Positions 1 to 8,237 of a stretch of 64,000 nucleotides of DNA are shown here, one piece after another. The stretch is from CAZMBI01 sp964564675 (GTDB lineage Bacteria > Pseudomonadota > Alphaproteobacteria > Rickettsiales > UBA3002): contig CAZMBI010000008.1 in assembly GCA_964564675.1 (NCBI GenBank), positions 1 through 64,000 of the forward strand, in the 5' to 3' direction. The notes beneath the pieces were generated by a model. The model had not been told where the DNA came from and searched no databases. It was given only the letters and a program-made list of their open reading frames with translations. The position numbers were made by a program, and so were the translations under genes. Numbering within the stretch: position 1 is the first letter of the stretch; each line of letters opens with the position of its first letter.

Positions 1-530
1 ACCTCAATGGTTTCGCGGCCGGCAGGCGTGCGCAGTTCGACGCGGTCGCCGGCCTGCGCTTTCATCAGGGCGCGCGCCACCGGCGACAGCCAGCTGATCC
101 GCCCGGCGCCGGCATCGGCCTCGTCGACACCGACCAGCGTCACCGTGTGCTCGGAGTCGTCGGTGCGAGCATAGGTTACCGTCGCGCCGAAAAACACCTG
201 TTGCAGATGCTGCTGGCGCTCAGGGTCCACCACCTCGGCGCGATCAAGCTGTTTGCTGAGATAGCGCAGGCGGCGGTCGATCTCGCGCAGGCGCTTTTTA
301 CCATAGATATAATCGCCGTTTTCCGAACGGTCCCCATTGCCCGCCGCCCAGGCAACCACTTCGACCACCTTGGGCCGCTCCTCACGCCGCAAATGCTGCC
401 ACTCCGACTGCATCGCGGCAAAGCCGGCGGGTGTCATGTAATTTTTGCCTCCCCGCGGAATCGGATCGGGCGCGTCGTCCGCCTCGGCTTCCGGGGGGTC
501 GTCATGTTCACTGGTGAATGCTTTGCTCAT
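1..530 (-). CDS. greB: Transcription elongation factor GreB (3' end beyond window)
   Basis: GreA/GreB proteins insert a coiled coil into the RNA polymerase secondary channel and stimulate cleavage of backtracked transcripts. The minus-strand reading from ATG 528-530 stays open to the window edge, about 176 codons. After a roughly 27-residue acidic leader it gives NYMTPAGFAAMQSEW, then SENGDYIYGKKRLREIDRRL, the GreB-type coiled-coil tip, then the C-terminal FKBP-like part (VTLVGVDEAD, ISWLSPVARALM). The YIYGKKRLREID form favours GreB over GreA. The acidic leader (SEHDDPPEAEADDAP) is longer than in E. coli GreB. The stop codon lies outside the window. Confidence 0.9.
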   Translation of the reverse strand, partial: MSKAFTSEHDDPPEAEADDAPDPIPRGGKNYMTPAGFAAMQSEWQHLRREERPKVVEVVAWAAGNGDRSENGDYIYGKKRLREIDRRLRYLSKQLDRAEVVDPERQQHLQQVFFGATVTYARTDDSEHTVTLVGVDEADAGAGRISWLSPVARALMKAQAGDRVELRTPAGRETIE

Positions 531-593
531 AGCCGTGTTTTTAGCGTATGGCGCGCGCTGAGGCCAGCCCGGCGAAAGCACAGCGGCGGCACG

Positions 594-1787
594 TTATGCC
601 GCCTGATGCGCCAGCCCGCCATGAGACGGCTTGCGGCGCCTGCTTCTGTAGGAGCTTTTGCGCGGCGGACGCTTGCTGCCTTTCGGAGCTTGTTCATCGG
701 GCGCCTGCGGGTCCATCAGGCGTTTGATTGCCTGCCATTTGTCGGTATCACCCGGAGCCACCAGACAGATCGCCGCACCCTGCGCGCCGGCGCGCGCGGT
801 CCTGCCGATGCGGTGAATATAATCTTCGGCGCATTGCGGCAGATCGTAATTGATAACATGCTCGATATGCGGAATGTCCAGCCCACGCGCGGCCAGATCG
901 GTGCCCACTAAAATGCGGTATTTCTGATCGCGAAAGCGAGCGATCACCTGGTCGCGTTTGCTCTGGCGCAGATCGCCATGAATCGCGCTGGCGCTAAAGC
1001 CTGCTTTTGCAAGCCGGGCGGCCATCTTTTCGGTGGCATATTTGGTCTTCACAAACAGCAGGACAGAGCCTGTGCGGGCTTTTAGTTCGGTAATCAGGCG
1101 ATCATATTTCTCACCGTCGCTGACCCGCACCATCTCGTGCGCGATATTCTCGGCAGGCGCGGAGGTGGCGCTCACCGCTACCCGCACCGGATCATTCAGG
1201 TATTTCTCCGATATCTTGACGATATTCTTGGGAATGGTCGCAGAAAACAGCATCGTCTGACGGGTTTTCGGCATGAAATGCATAATTTTTTCAATCTGGA
1301 TGGTGAACCCCATATCGAGCATGCGATCGGTTTCATCAAGCACCAGAAAACCGGTGTCATGCAGCATCAGGTTGCCGCGCTCCAGATGATCATTGATCCG
1401 CCCGGGCGTTCCGACCAGCAGGCGCGGCCGATTGCGCAGCTGCTCGAGCTGCTTGGGCATCGACTCGCCGCCAATCAGCAGCGCGGTTTTGATCGGGCTG
1501 GTTTTGCCCAGCATCGCCTCAAGCTGCGTCATGACCTGTGTGGCCAGTTCCCGCGTCGGTGTCATTACCAGCGCGGACCCCCGGGAGTTTGACAGTAGGC
1601 GCGCCACCAGTGGAATACCGAAGGCACCGGTCTTGCCGGTTCCGGTTTGCGCCGAGCCGAGGATGTCTCTGCCCTCCAGCGCGTGCGGAATGGCCTGCTG
1701 CTGAATGGGTGTGGGTGTCGTAAACTGCATCGCCTGCAGGGTCTTATTAAGGGCGGCAGGCAGCCCGAGTTCATTAAAATGTTGCAT
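594..1787 (-). CDS. DEAD-box ATP-dependent RNA helicase, RhlE-like
   Basis: RNA duplex-unwinding ATPase, 397 aa, with two RecA-like domains and a short basic tail (KGSKRPPRKSSYRSRRRK). Visible motifs are the Q motif PTPIQQQAIP (25-34), Walker A AQTGTGKT (46-53), PTRELA (77-82), motif II DETD (151-154), SAT (182-184) and HRIGRTARAG near residue 327. Motif II reads DETD instead of DEAD, an Ala-to-Thr change at a nearly invariant position; the two acidic catalytic residues are kept. AGAGAG lies just upstream of ATG 1785-1787. The cold-shock protein gene lies 103 bp upstream on the same strand, so a role in RNA unwinding at low temperature is plausible. Family placement is sound; RhlE rather than another DEAD subgroup is inferred from the overall motif set. 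Confidence 0.93.
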   Translation of the reverse strand: MQHFNELGLPAALNKTLQAMQFTTPTPIQQQAIPHALEGRDILGSAQTGTGKTGAFGIPLVARLLSNSRGSALVMTPTRELATQVMTQLEAMLGKTSPIKTALLIGGESMPKQLEQLRNRPRLLVGTPGRINDHLERGNLMLHDTGFLVLDETDRMLDMGFTIQIEKIMHFMPKTRQTMLFSATIPKNIVKISEKYLNDPVRVAVSATSAPAENIAHEMVRVSDGEKYDRLITELKARTGSVLLFVKTKYATEKMAARLAKAGFSASAIHGDLRQSKRDQVIARFRDQKYRILVGTDLAARGLDIPHIEHVINYDLPQCAEDYIHRIGRTARAGAQGAAICLVAPGDTDKWQAIKRLMDPQAPDEQAPKGSKRPPRKSSYRSRRRKPSHGGLAHQAA

Positions 1788-1820
1788 ATTATTCTCTCTA
1801 TATTTGTGATTACAGATCGG

Positions 1821-1849
1821 CTTGCTTGCGCTTTACACGCAAAGGCAAG
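1821..1849 (-). other. Hairpin between csp and helicase genes
   Basis: An inverted repeat built from CTTGC/GCAAG and TTGCG/CGCAA arms lies between the cold-shock gene and the helicase gene. No T-run follows it on the minus strand, so a simple intrinsic terminator is unlikely. It may be a processing or attenuation hairpin that sets the ratio of the two transcripts. Confidence 0.35.
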
Positions 1850-1890
1850 GGACGCCTGATGATGTAGCTAATCGGGTGAATGTCGCCGGC

Positions 1891-2103
1891 TTAAGCCGCT
1901 TCATCCAGCTTCAGATTGGCAGCAGCGGTTTTGCCCTTGTTTTTGGCAATCTCGTAGCTGACCTTCTGGCCTTCGTTCAGGCTGAGCAGTCCGGCTTTTT
2001 CCACGGTGCTGATATGCACGAATACATCGCTCGTGCCGTCCTGCGGGGCGATAAAGCCGTACCCTTTGGCGGGGTTAAACCATTTGACCGTACCATTTGC
2101 CAT
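1891..2103 (-). CDS. Cold-shock domain protein, CspA family
   Basis: Single-stranded RNA/DNA chaperone of 70 aa forming one OB-fold cold-shock domain. RNP1 is visible as KGYGFIAP and RNP2 as VFVHIS, preceded by the canonical start GTVKWFNPAKG. The ribosome binding site AAAGGAG sits 6 nt before ATG 2101-2103. The upstream stretch 2104-2374 holds no gene and is AT-rich around 2200-2310, which fits a long cold-shock 5' leader and promoter, although no specific cold-box could be identified. The helicase gene downstream suggests a cold-adaptation pair. Confidence 0.95.
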   Translation of the reverse strand: MANGTVKWFNPAKGYGFIAPQDGTSDVFVHISTVEKAGLLSLNEGQKVSYEIAKNKGKTAAANLKLDEAA

Positions 2104-2374
2104 ATTGTCTCCTTTGGCGTTGGTGATTCAGAGTGCTCATACCGGCGCATCTGCCCCATGCAGGTGCCGGGATACTCTTGTTCAAACGCCTTAGATCCAC
2201 AGCTAAAAGGAAGATCGTCAGAGCTTTTTATCTTAAAAAGCCAGCTGCTTATGCAGTCTCAAATGGTAAGAGTAACGTAAACACATCCCTTTTATACAGC
2301 AACCAGCAGAAATAGCAACCCTATTGCGCGGCGGCGCACGCCTTGCCCCGGCTTAAGCGGTAGGGGACACAACG

Positions 2375-3091
2375 CTATCGCCCGGCCTGGCGGGCCGCCT
2401 CCACCAGCGCGCGGAACAGGCGGCGGGCGGAAGGGGCATGCAGCATCAGCTCAGGATGCCACTGCACGCCGATAAGAAAGGGGTGCTGGGTGCGGTCGAT
2501 TCCCTCGATGGCCTGCACCACATCGTTTTTCTCGCGCGCGACGATATGCAGCCCCTCACCCAGCCGGTTGACCGCCTGATGATGAATGCTGTTGACCCAA
2601 TAGCAATCATAGGCGCCTAGCAGCTCGTGCAGGTGACTGGGCGCATATACTGCCACCTCGCGGCGGCCGATCAGCTTGCTGAGCAGGCTCTCATTGGGCA
2701 GGAAATCCTCGAGCACGTCCTTGGCCTCCTGATGTAGCGTCCCGCCGCGGGTGACATTCAGCATCTGCATGCCGCGGCAGATGGCCAGCAACGGTGCGCG
2801 CTCGGCGATGGCGTGCGCGACGATCTCGCGTTCGAGGGCGTCGCGCGCGGGGTCGTAGGTGTGTTCAGGGGCGATGGGTTGCTCGCCATACTGGCCGGGG
2901 TGGATATCGCTGCCCCCGGAGATGATAAAGCCGGCACACCGCGCGCGGCGTTCGGGCGGGGCGCCCGGGGCCAGACGCACCGCCCGGCCACCGCCCAGGC
3001 GCACGCCCAGCCAGTTGCAAAACCAAAGGAAATGGCGTTTGTGCCTGGGGCCGGTAACCCCGATCAGTGGTTTACAGGCGGGTGCTGGCAT
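2375..3091 (-). CDS. Class-I glutamine amidotransferase / peptidase C26-like hydrolase
   Basis: 238 aa gamma-glutamyl hydrolase-type protein related to PuuD. The nucleophile is Cys105 in AICRGMQMLN, and the His-Glu pair is His212 and Glu214 in GVQWHPE, so the triad is complete. The early motif ISGGSDIHPGQYG (58-69) is typical of peptidase C26. It is the last gene of a four-gene operon and overlaps the amidoligase gene by 20 bp. Paired with a ligase that forms amide bonds, it could hydrolyse a gamma-glutamyl or amide product, or supply ammonia from glutamine. The substrate cannot be read from the sequence. A short unassigned spacer (2341-2374) follows the stop. Confidence 0.85.
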   Translation of the reverse strand: MPAPACKPLIGVTGPRHKRHFLWFCNWLGVRLGGGRAVRLAPGAPPERRARCAGFIISGGSDIHPGQYGEQPIAPEHTYDPARDALEREIVAHAIAERAPLLAICRGMQMLNVTRGGTLHQEAKDVLEDFLPNESLLSKLIGRREVAVYAPSHLHELLGAYDCYWVNSIHHQAVNRLGEGLHIVAREKNDVVQAIEGIDRTQHPFLIGVQWHPELMLHAPSARRLFRALVEAARQAGR

Positions 3092-4100
3092 AGGGTTTCA
3101 TGTCCGCGGCAACGTGACGGATCCATTCATCGCTAAAACTATGCAACGGGCGGTCTAAAAAAGCCAGGTAATCCTTGGCCATCCGCGCCAGACGGGGCTT
3201 GTTGGCGGCCAGTTTTTCCACCTCCACCCATAAATTCCAGCTGGTGGCAATACGCCAGTCCGGATCGTCAATCTCGCAGTTGGGCAGGCGGTAATGAAAG
3301 GTCGGCCGCGCTTTGATCAGCCGCCGCTGGCTTTCTTCAAGCCGCTCGACGCTTTCGGGCATCATATAGGCAAACAGGGGCCATAAATCGAGTGCGCGGT
3401 TGCGGGTGGGGTTGGCGCTGCGGTAATCGGCGATGAACTCGGGCCAGTCCGGCGTATAATCCTCGGCCAGGAGGCGCGCGACATAGCGCTCGGGAAACGG
3501 CTCGGCAAACGTCAGCAACCGGCGCGAAAAATCAATGCGCATTTCCTCCTGCAGCCAGGGCAGCAAGATGAGAAAGGCGCGCAGCATATCGCGCGTGTAG
3601 TCAATCTGCGAAGATGCAATCTCTGGATTAAACTGCAGCCCGAAGGCGTATAAAAAAGCGGTGTTGGTGCCCTGCGCCTTATGCCGGCGCAGGCTCTCGC
3701 GTAATTCCTCCAGTTTGGGTAAATGCTCGAACGTCAGCGGCGCGGTGACGATTTCTATCGGGATCAGCTGAGCGGCGGTCTGCCCCAGCCACTGGCTGAT
3801 GCGCGTACGCAGGGTGTAACTATCGAGGATATCGTGGTGCTCCCCCCCCTCGGGCTGCTCCAGCCGCTCGGCCAGCCGCTGAAAGGCGGTGGTATCCAGC
3901 TCGATCACCAGATGACCCAGCGCCGAGCTGTCAATCTCGGTGAGCAGGGAATGATGGCGCGTGATCTGGCCGCCGAGCAATTCGTGCACGACGCGCACAC
4001 AGGTTTCAATCTCGATGCCGGCCAACTCCAGCTCAAAACCGGTCCGGCGCGGTTCGCCGTGATGATTCTGGCGCAGCGGCGGCGGGTGGAATTCCGTCAT
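3072..4100 (-). CDS. Putative amidoligase (COOH-NH2 ligase, amidoligase_2 family)
   Basis: 342 aa protein of the predicted amidoligase family, which shares the glutamine-synthetase/GCS-type fold and is expected to join a carboxylate to an amine using ATP. Family landmarks are the N-terminal acidic motif GFELELAG with Glu23 and Glu25, EIDSSALGHLVIELD (55-69), AFGLQFNPE (152-160) and FHYRLPNCEIDDPDW (268-282). No signal peptide or membrane segment is seen, so it is probably cytosolic. Its start overlaps the receiver gene stop (ATGA, 4097-4100) and its end overlaps the amidotransferase start, which implies translational coupling. Pairing of this ligase family with a class-I amidotransferase is a known genomic association; the attached sensor kinase and receiver are less expected. 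The product is unknown. Confidence 0.8.
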   Translation of the reverse strand: MTEFHPPPLRQNHHGEPRRTGFELELAGIEIETCVRVVHELLGGQITRHHSLLTEIDSSALGHLVIELDTTAFQRLAERLEQPEGGEHHDILDSYTLRTRISQWLGQTAAQLIPIEIVTAPLTFEHLPKLEELRESLRRHKAQGTNTAFLYAFGLQFNPEIASSQIDYTRDMLRAFLILLPWLQEEMRIDFSRRLLTFAEPFPERYVARLLAEDYTPDWPEFIADYRSANPTRNRALDLWPLFAYMMPESVERLEESQRRLIKARPTFHYRLPNCEIDDPDWRIATSWNLWVEVEKLAANKPRLARMAKDYLAFLDRPLHSFSDEWIRHVAADMKPYASTRL

Positions 4101-4513
4101 TCGCGATGCGTCCTTTCTTCCGATCGCATGGCATGCAAAATAGGCAACAGCTCATGGTAATCAAACGGTTTGCGTAAATAATGCTGTGCACCAAGCTGTT
4201 TGGCTTTATGGCGCGAGTGCCGGTCATTGCGTACGGACAGTACCAGCACCGGTAAATACGGATGACTCGTGCGCACTTCGGCCAGCAGGTCGAGCCCGTC
4301 GTAATCGGGCAGTCCGAGATCGAGCGTCATCATATCGATCGGCGCTTCGGCCAGTACCGACAGCGCCTCGCTGCCGCTTGCGGCTTGATAGACCACAAAC
4401 CCTTCCGCCTGCAATACCACCCGCAAAAACACGCGAATGGCATCGGCATCATCGACAACCAGAATCTGCGTCCGGTCATGTCCGTTTCGCTCTTGTTCGT
4501 CATGTTTGCTCAT
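4097..4513 (-). CDS. Single-domain response regulator (CheY-like receiver)
   Basis: 138 aa receiver. Asp21/Asp22, the phospho-acceptor Asp65 (MTLDLGLPD), Ser93 and Lys115 (LRKPF) make a complete receiver active site. After Lys115 only about 23 residues remain, so there is no DNA-binding or enzymatic output domain, unlike KdpE. ATG 4511-4513 is chosen because it forms an ATGA overlap with the kinase stop (4510-4513); a longer reading from 4552 would run further into the kinase gene. It should be the phosphorylation partner of the adjacent kinase and must act by protein-protein contact or as a phosphate sink. Confidence 0.9.
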   Translation of the reverse strand: MSKHDEQERNGHDRTQILVVDDADAIRVFLRVVLQAEGFVVYQAASGSEALSVLAEAPIDMMTLDLGLPDYDGLDLLAEVRTSHPYLPVLVLSVRNDRHSRHKAKQLGAQHYLRKPFDYHELLPILHAMRSEERTHRE

Positions 4514-5655
4514 GCCGCCTGCTCCAGTTGCTTGTGCGCATCGGGGAAACACAGCGTAAAGCGCGTGCCTGGCATATCGTCACCGGGATAGGCTTCGCTG
4601 ACATCGATCGAGCCGCCATGCATCTGCATGATCGCCTGGCAGATGGAAAGCCCCAGCCCCGTGCCGGCAACCGCATGGTCGCGCTTGCTCGTGCGATAAA
4701 ATTTATCAAAGATTTTACGCTTCAGATCCTGCGGAATGCCCGGCCCGTGATTGGAGACCGCAATACAGCCCTGATCCGGCTTTTTCCAGATATCCACCTC
4801 GATCGCCGTGCCCGGGGCGCCGTATTTGGCGGCGTTGTCAATCAGGTTTTGGATCACCTGCTCAATCAGGTGGTTGTCAATATAAAGCTGCACGTCTTCA
4901 TCATGCACTGTCACCTTGACCTGCCGGTCCTGCAGGAAGTACTGCAGGCGCCTCGTTACCCGCTGCACCAGCGCCGCCGGGTAATGCCAGTCCTTTTCCA
5001 CATCGATCGTGCCCGCCTCAATCTTGGTCATCTCGAGAATGTTATGGATAAATCCATCAAGCCGTTTGGCCTCTTCGTGGGCGGTGACAATCAGTTCCTG
5101 CCGGGCGCTTTCGTTAAGCGAAGGCAGATGGCGAATCGAAGACAGCGAGCCGATTACCGAGGCCAGCGGGGTTTTCAGATCATGCGTAACCGAGGCCAGC
5201 AGGGCGGCGCGTAATTCCTCGCGCTCTTTTTGCGAACGCTCGGCATGCAGCGCATTTTCGAGCCGCTCCTTTTCGATCTGGGCGCGGGTTTTCATCCCGA
5301 TGCGTGCGGCAATCACCGAGGCGGCAATAAAAATCGCGGCAGTAATCCATTCATACGGGGTAAACATAAACGCCTGCCTGGCCGAGGCGAGAAAAACAAC
5401 CTGATACAGCGCAATACCGCACAGCGCCGTCAACAGGCTGTGCCAGATCCCCCAATTGACCGCGCTGAAGACGGTGGCCACCAGATAAATCATCGCGATA
5501 TTAGCCTGATTGTCGGCGCGATAGGCATCGGGCAGGAGGCTGAGGGCAAGCGCCAGCAGCGTCGCCAGCCCGAGTACGATGAGCGGGCGCACGGCATGCC
5601 GGAAAGTGCTCAGCCGATCTGGCCGGATGTATTTCTTAAAGAACATAGACCACAC
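4510..5655 (-). CDS. KdpD-like membrane sensor histidine kinase
   Basis: 381 aa kinase. Four hydrophobic segments in residues ~22-120 match the DUF4118 membrane module of KdpD. A dimerisation coiled coil (~123-150) follows, then the H-box ASVTHDLKTPLAS with His158, the N-box NLIDNAAKYG (270-279), GPGIP (304-308) and GTGLGLS (331-337). The N-terminal KdpD/Usp sensor domains are absent and no kdpFABC genes are nearby, so potassium sensing should not be assumed. It heads the operon with the receiver, the amidoligase and the amidotransferase. The signal is unknown; the module with no periplasmic loop suggests intramembrane or cytosolic sensing. Confidence 0.92.
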   Translation of the reverse strand: MWSMFFKKYIRPDRLSTFRHAVRPLIVLGLATLLALALSLLPDAYRADNQANIAMIYLVATVFSAVNWGIWHSLLTALCGIALYQVVFLASARQAFMFTPYEWITAAIFIAASVIAARIGMKTRAQIEKERLENALHAERSQKEREELRAALLASVTHDLKTPLASVIGSLSSIRHLPSLNESARQELIVTAHEEAKRLDGFIHNILEMTKIEAGTIDVEKDWHYPAALVQRVTRRLQYFLQDRQVKVTVHDEDVQLYIDNHLIEQVIQNLIDNAAKYGAPGTAIEVDIWKKPDQGCIAVSNHGPGIPQDLKRKIFDKFYRTSKRDHAVAGTGLGLSICQAIMQMHGGSIDVSEAYPGDDMPGTRFTLCFPDAHKQLEQAA

Positions 5656-5687
5656 TTCATACAGCCATAACTTGCATAAAAAAACCG

Positions 5688-5885
5688 TTGGTTTTCGCCG
5701 GCGCTGCCGCGCGGTTTATTCATGTGCGGGTGTATCTGCTGGCCGGGCGCAGCGAGGGCGAGCAGCAGGCCTTAAGCCAGCGGATCCTGCACGCCTTGCG
5801 CGAATTAACGCCGACCGCGGAGCAATTGACAGTGGATATCCGCGAGATGAATCGCGAGACGTTCAGCAAGCGCACGCGGGATTAG
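5688..5885 (+). pseudogene. C-terminal half of a CHMI/tautomerase-like protein
   Basis: A 65-codon reading from TTG 5688 (open back to 5649) gives RFIHVRVYLLAGRSEGEQQ and then LTVDIREMNRETFSKRT. This resembles the C-terminal half of 5-carboxymethyl-2-hydroxymuconate isomerase (tautomerase superfamily), whose complete proteins are about 115-126 aa and start with a catalytic Pro1. That N-terminal half is missing, because the sequence immediately upstream is the start of the kinase gene on the other strand. It is most likely a truncated remnant; expression as a small protein from the TTG is possible but has no clear ribosome binding site. Confidence 0.5.
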
Positions 5886-5896
5886 GGCCTGCTGAC

Positions 5897-6613
5897 TTAA
5901 GCGGCATGGGTAATCTCGCCGTGACTGGTGCAGGTGGCATCCGCCAGTTTCAGCAGCTGGTTGGCCACAACCGCCGGATCGGGCAGGGTCTGCGGGTTTT
6001 CACCCGGGAAGGCCTGGGCGCGCATGGCAGTGCGCACCGTGCCCGGATCAAACAGATTCACCTTAATCGGCGTATCGCGCACCTCTTCGGCATAGGTGTG
6101 CCCCATCACCTCCAGCGCCGCCTTGCTGATGCTATACGGCCCCCAATAAGCGAAATTGCGGCGCGCCACGCCGGAGGTGACAAAGATCACTCGACCGGCG
6201 TCAGACCGCCGCAACAGCGGATCCATACTGCGGATCAGGCGGTAATTAGCGGTCAGGTTGACATCCATCACTTCCTGCCAGAGGGAGGGCTCAACGTGGT
6301 GCAGCGGCGTCAGCTGCCCGAGCATCGCGGCATTGCCCAGCAGAATATCCAGCTTGCCCCAGCGTTCATAAATACTGGCCCCGAGCTGATCGATCAGCTC
6401 GTGCTGGCGCAGATCCAGCGGCACCAGCGTAGCCTGGCCGCCGGCCTCTCGGATGGCGTCATCCACCGCTTCCAGCCCGCCGACCGTACGCGCCACCAAA
6501 ATGACATGCGCCCCGGCGGCAGCGAATAATTTAGCCGCTTCCGCACCGATGCCGCGCGAGGCCCCGGTAATCACCGCCACACGGTCTTTCAGAATGGGTA
6601 AGGCTGCATCCAT
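5897..6613 (-). CDS. SDR-family NAD(P)-dependent oxidoreductase
   Basis: 238 aa classical short-chain dehydrogenase with a Rossmann fold. The cofactor motif is TGASRGIG (residues ~16-23), followed by LGNAAM (NAG-like), VTSGVARR carrying the catalytic Ser, and YSISK (Tyr and Lys) in WGPYSISKAALEVM. The complete Ser-Tyr-Lys set predicts an active oxidoreductase. The segment FDPGTVRTAMRAQAFPGENP is typical of bacterial YciK-like SDRs. The substrate is not known. It lies downstream of purF on the same strand, with a short ORF between them. Confidence 0.88.
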   Translation of the reverse strand: MDAALPILKDRVAVITGASRGIGAEAAKLFAAAGAHVILVARTVGGLEAVDDAIREAGGQATLVPLDLRQHELIDQLGASIYERWGKLDILLGNAAMLGQLTPLHHVEPSLWQEVMDVNLTANYRLIRSMDPLLRRSDAGRVIFVTSGVARRNFAYWGPYSISKAALEVMGHTYAEEVRDTPIKVNLFDPGTVRTAMRAQAFPGENPQTLPDPAVVANQLLKLADATCTSHGEITHAA

Positions 6614-6636
6614 CGGCGCTCATGCCGCGTTATCAA

Positions 6637-6768
6637 TTAATTATTCCGTTTATCGCTATCATAATTGGAGATAGATTGGCACCATTTTTGTGCCACCTCC
6701 TCGCAGGCCCGCGGCGTGTCGGCGGCAATCCCGCACACCAACAGTAACGCCAGGTTATATTTCCGCAT
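6637..6768 (-). CDS. Short ORF overlapping the purF stop codon
   Basis: A 43-codon reading begins with ATG 6766-6768 inside the last codons of purF and ends at TAA 6637-6639, 23 nt before the SDR start. It begins MRKYNLALLLVCGIAAD, with a hydrophobic N-terminal run, contains three cysteines and ends polar (SNYDSDKRNN). Its overlap with purF and its place just before the SDR gene would suit a translationally coupled small protein, but no homologue was recognised and the coding status is unproven. Confidence 0.3.
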   Translation of the reverse strand: MRKYNLALLLVCGIAADTPRACEEVAQKWCQSISNYDSDKRNN

Positions 6769-8209
6769 AACCATACGCGGTCTCCGTGCGACTGGCGGAG
6801 TTGCCGCCTTCGTGATCGGTCAGTGGAATCGGATAATCACCGGTAAAGCAGGCGTCGCAATATTGCGGCCGGTCCTGATTGCGCCCGGTTTCGCCCATCG
6901 CGCGGTACAAGCCGTCAATCGATAAAAACCCCAGCGTATCGGCTTCGATCAGCCGGCACATTTCGTCCACCGAATGCTGCGCCGCCAGTAATTTTTCGCG
7001 ATCCGGCGTATCCACGCCGTAAAAACATGAATGCGTTGTCGGCGGGCTGGCAATCCGCATATGCACCGCCGCCGCACCGGCATCGCGCACCATGGCGACG
7101 ATTTTACGCGAGGTGGTGCCGCGCACGATACTGTCATCGACCAGGATGACACGCCGGCCTTTCAGTGAATGGGTATTGGCGTTGTGCTTGAGTTTTACCC
7201 CGAGGTGGCGCACTTGATCGGTGGGTTCGATAAAGGTACGGCCGACGTAATGATTGCGGATGATGCCCAGTTCGAGCGGCAGGCCGGAGGCTTCAGAATA
7301 GCCGATCGCAGCGGGCACGCCGGAATCCGGCACCGGCACCACGATATCGGCCTCAATCGGCGTCTCGCGGGCGAGCTCCACGCCGATCTGCTTGCGCGCC
7401 ATATAGACATTGCGGTTTTCCATAAAACTGTCGGGCCGGGCGAAATAGACATATTCGAAAATACAGAAACGCTGCAACTTATCAGCAAAAGGCTTGAGGC
7501 TTTGAATTCCCTGGGCGTTGATGATGACCATCTCGCCGGCTTCCACTTCGCGGATATAGGTGGCGTCGATAATATCAAGCGCACAGCTTTCGGAGGCCAT
7601 GACATAGGCATCGCCCAGCTTGCCAATCACCAATGGCCGCACGCCGCTGGGATCGCGCACGCCGATAATGCCCTCTTTGGTCAGCACCACCAGCGAATAA
7701 GCGCCTTCGATCTGGCGCAGGGCATCGATCAGACGGTCTTCCACCGTGGCCTCCTGACTGGTGGCAATCAGATGGATGATGACTTCGGTATCGGAGGTGG
7801 ACTGAAAAATCGAGCCGCGCTCAATCAACCGGCGGCGCAGGGTATAGGCATTGGTCAGATTGCCGTTATGCGCCAGTGAAAAGCCGCCGAAACTGAACTC
7901 CGCAAACAGCGGCTGGACATTTCGCAGCAGGGTTTCACCCGTGGTCGAATAGCGGTTATGGCCAATGGCCGCATGGCCTTTGAGCTTAGCGATGGTTTCC
8001 GCCGAATTGAAATTATCGCCGACCAGCCCCAGCGCGCGATGCGAATAAAACTGCCGGCCATCATAGCTGACGATGCCGGCGGCTTCCTGCCCGCGGTGCT
8101 GCAGCGCGTGCAGGCCCAATGCCGTCAGAGCGGCGGCTTCCTCGTGGCTGTATAAGCCAAAGACGCCGCACTCATCACGGAACTTATCGGAGGGCTCGCT
8201 GCCGTACAT
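6755..8209 (-). CDS. purF: Amidophosphoribosyltransferase (PurF)
   Basis: 484 aa enzyme for the first committed step of purine synthesis: PRPP plus glutamine to 5-phosphoribosylamine. A 13-residue propeptide precedes the N-terminal nucleophile Cys14 (DECGVFGLY), as in the Bacillus-type enzyme. The PRPP-binding loop is VILVDDSIVRGTTSRK. C-terminal CDACFTGDYP has the Cys-x2-Cys spacing of the Fe-S form of PurF. cvpA lies immediately upstream in the same orientation, the classical cvpA-purF arrangement. Confidence 0.97.
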   Translation of the reverse strand: MYGSEPSDKFRDECGVFGLYSHEEAAALTALGLHALQHRGQEAAGIVSYDGRQFYSHRALGLVGDNFNSAETIAKLKGHAAIGHNRYSTTGETLLRNVQPLFAEFSFGGFSLAHNGNLTNAYTLRRRLIERGSIFQSTSDTEVIIHLIATSQEATVEDRLIDALRQIEGAYSLVVLTKEGIIGVRDPSGVRPLVIGKLGDAYVMASESCALDIIDATYIREVEAGEMVIINAQGIQSLKPFADKLQRFCIFEYVYFARPDSFMENRNVYMARKQIGVELARETPIEADIVVPVPDSGVPAAIGYSEASGLPLELGIIRNHYVGRTFIEPTDQVRHLGVKLKHNANTHSLKGRRVILVDDSIVRGTTSRKIVAMVRDAGAAAVHMRIASPPTTHSCFYGVDTPDREKLLAAQHSVDEMCRLIEADTLGFLSIDGLYRAMGETGRNQDRPQYCDACFTGDYPIPLTDHEGGNSASRTETAYGYAEI

Positions 8210-8237
8210 GGGTAATGGGTTCCCTATGGTTGACGCG

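Noticed and set aside
2375..4100. E. coli-type gamma-glutamylputrescine pathway (PuuA/PuuD)
   Set aside because: The ligase is of the amidoligase_2 family, not glutamine-synthetase PuuA, and no puuB/puuC/puuE neighbours exist.
4097..5655. KdpD/KdpE potassium system
   Set aside because: The kinase lacks the KdpD N-terminal sensor, the receiver lacks a DNA-binding domain, and no kdpFABC genes are present.
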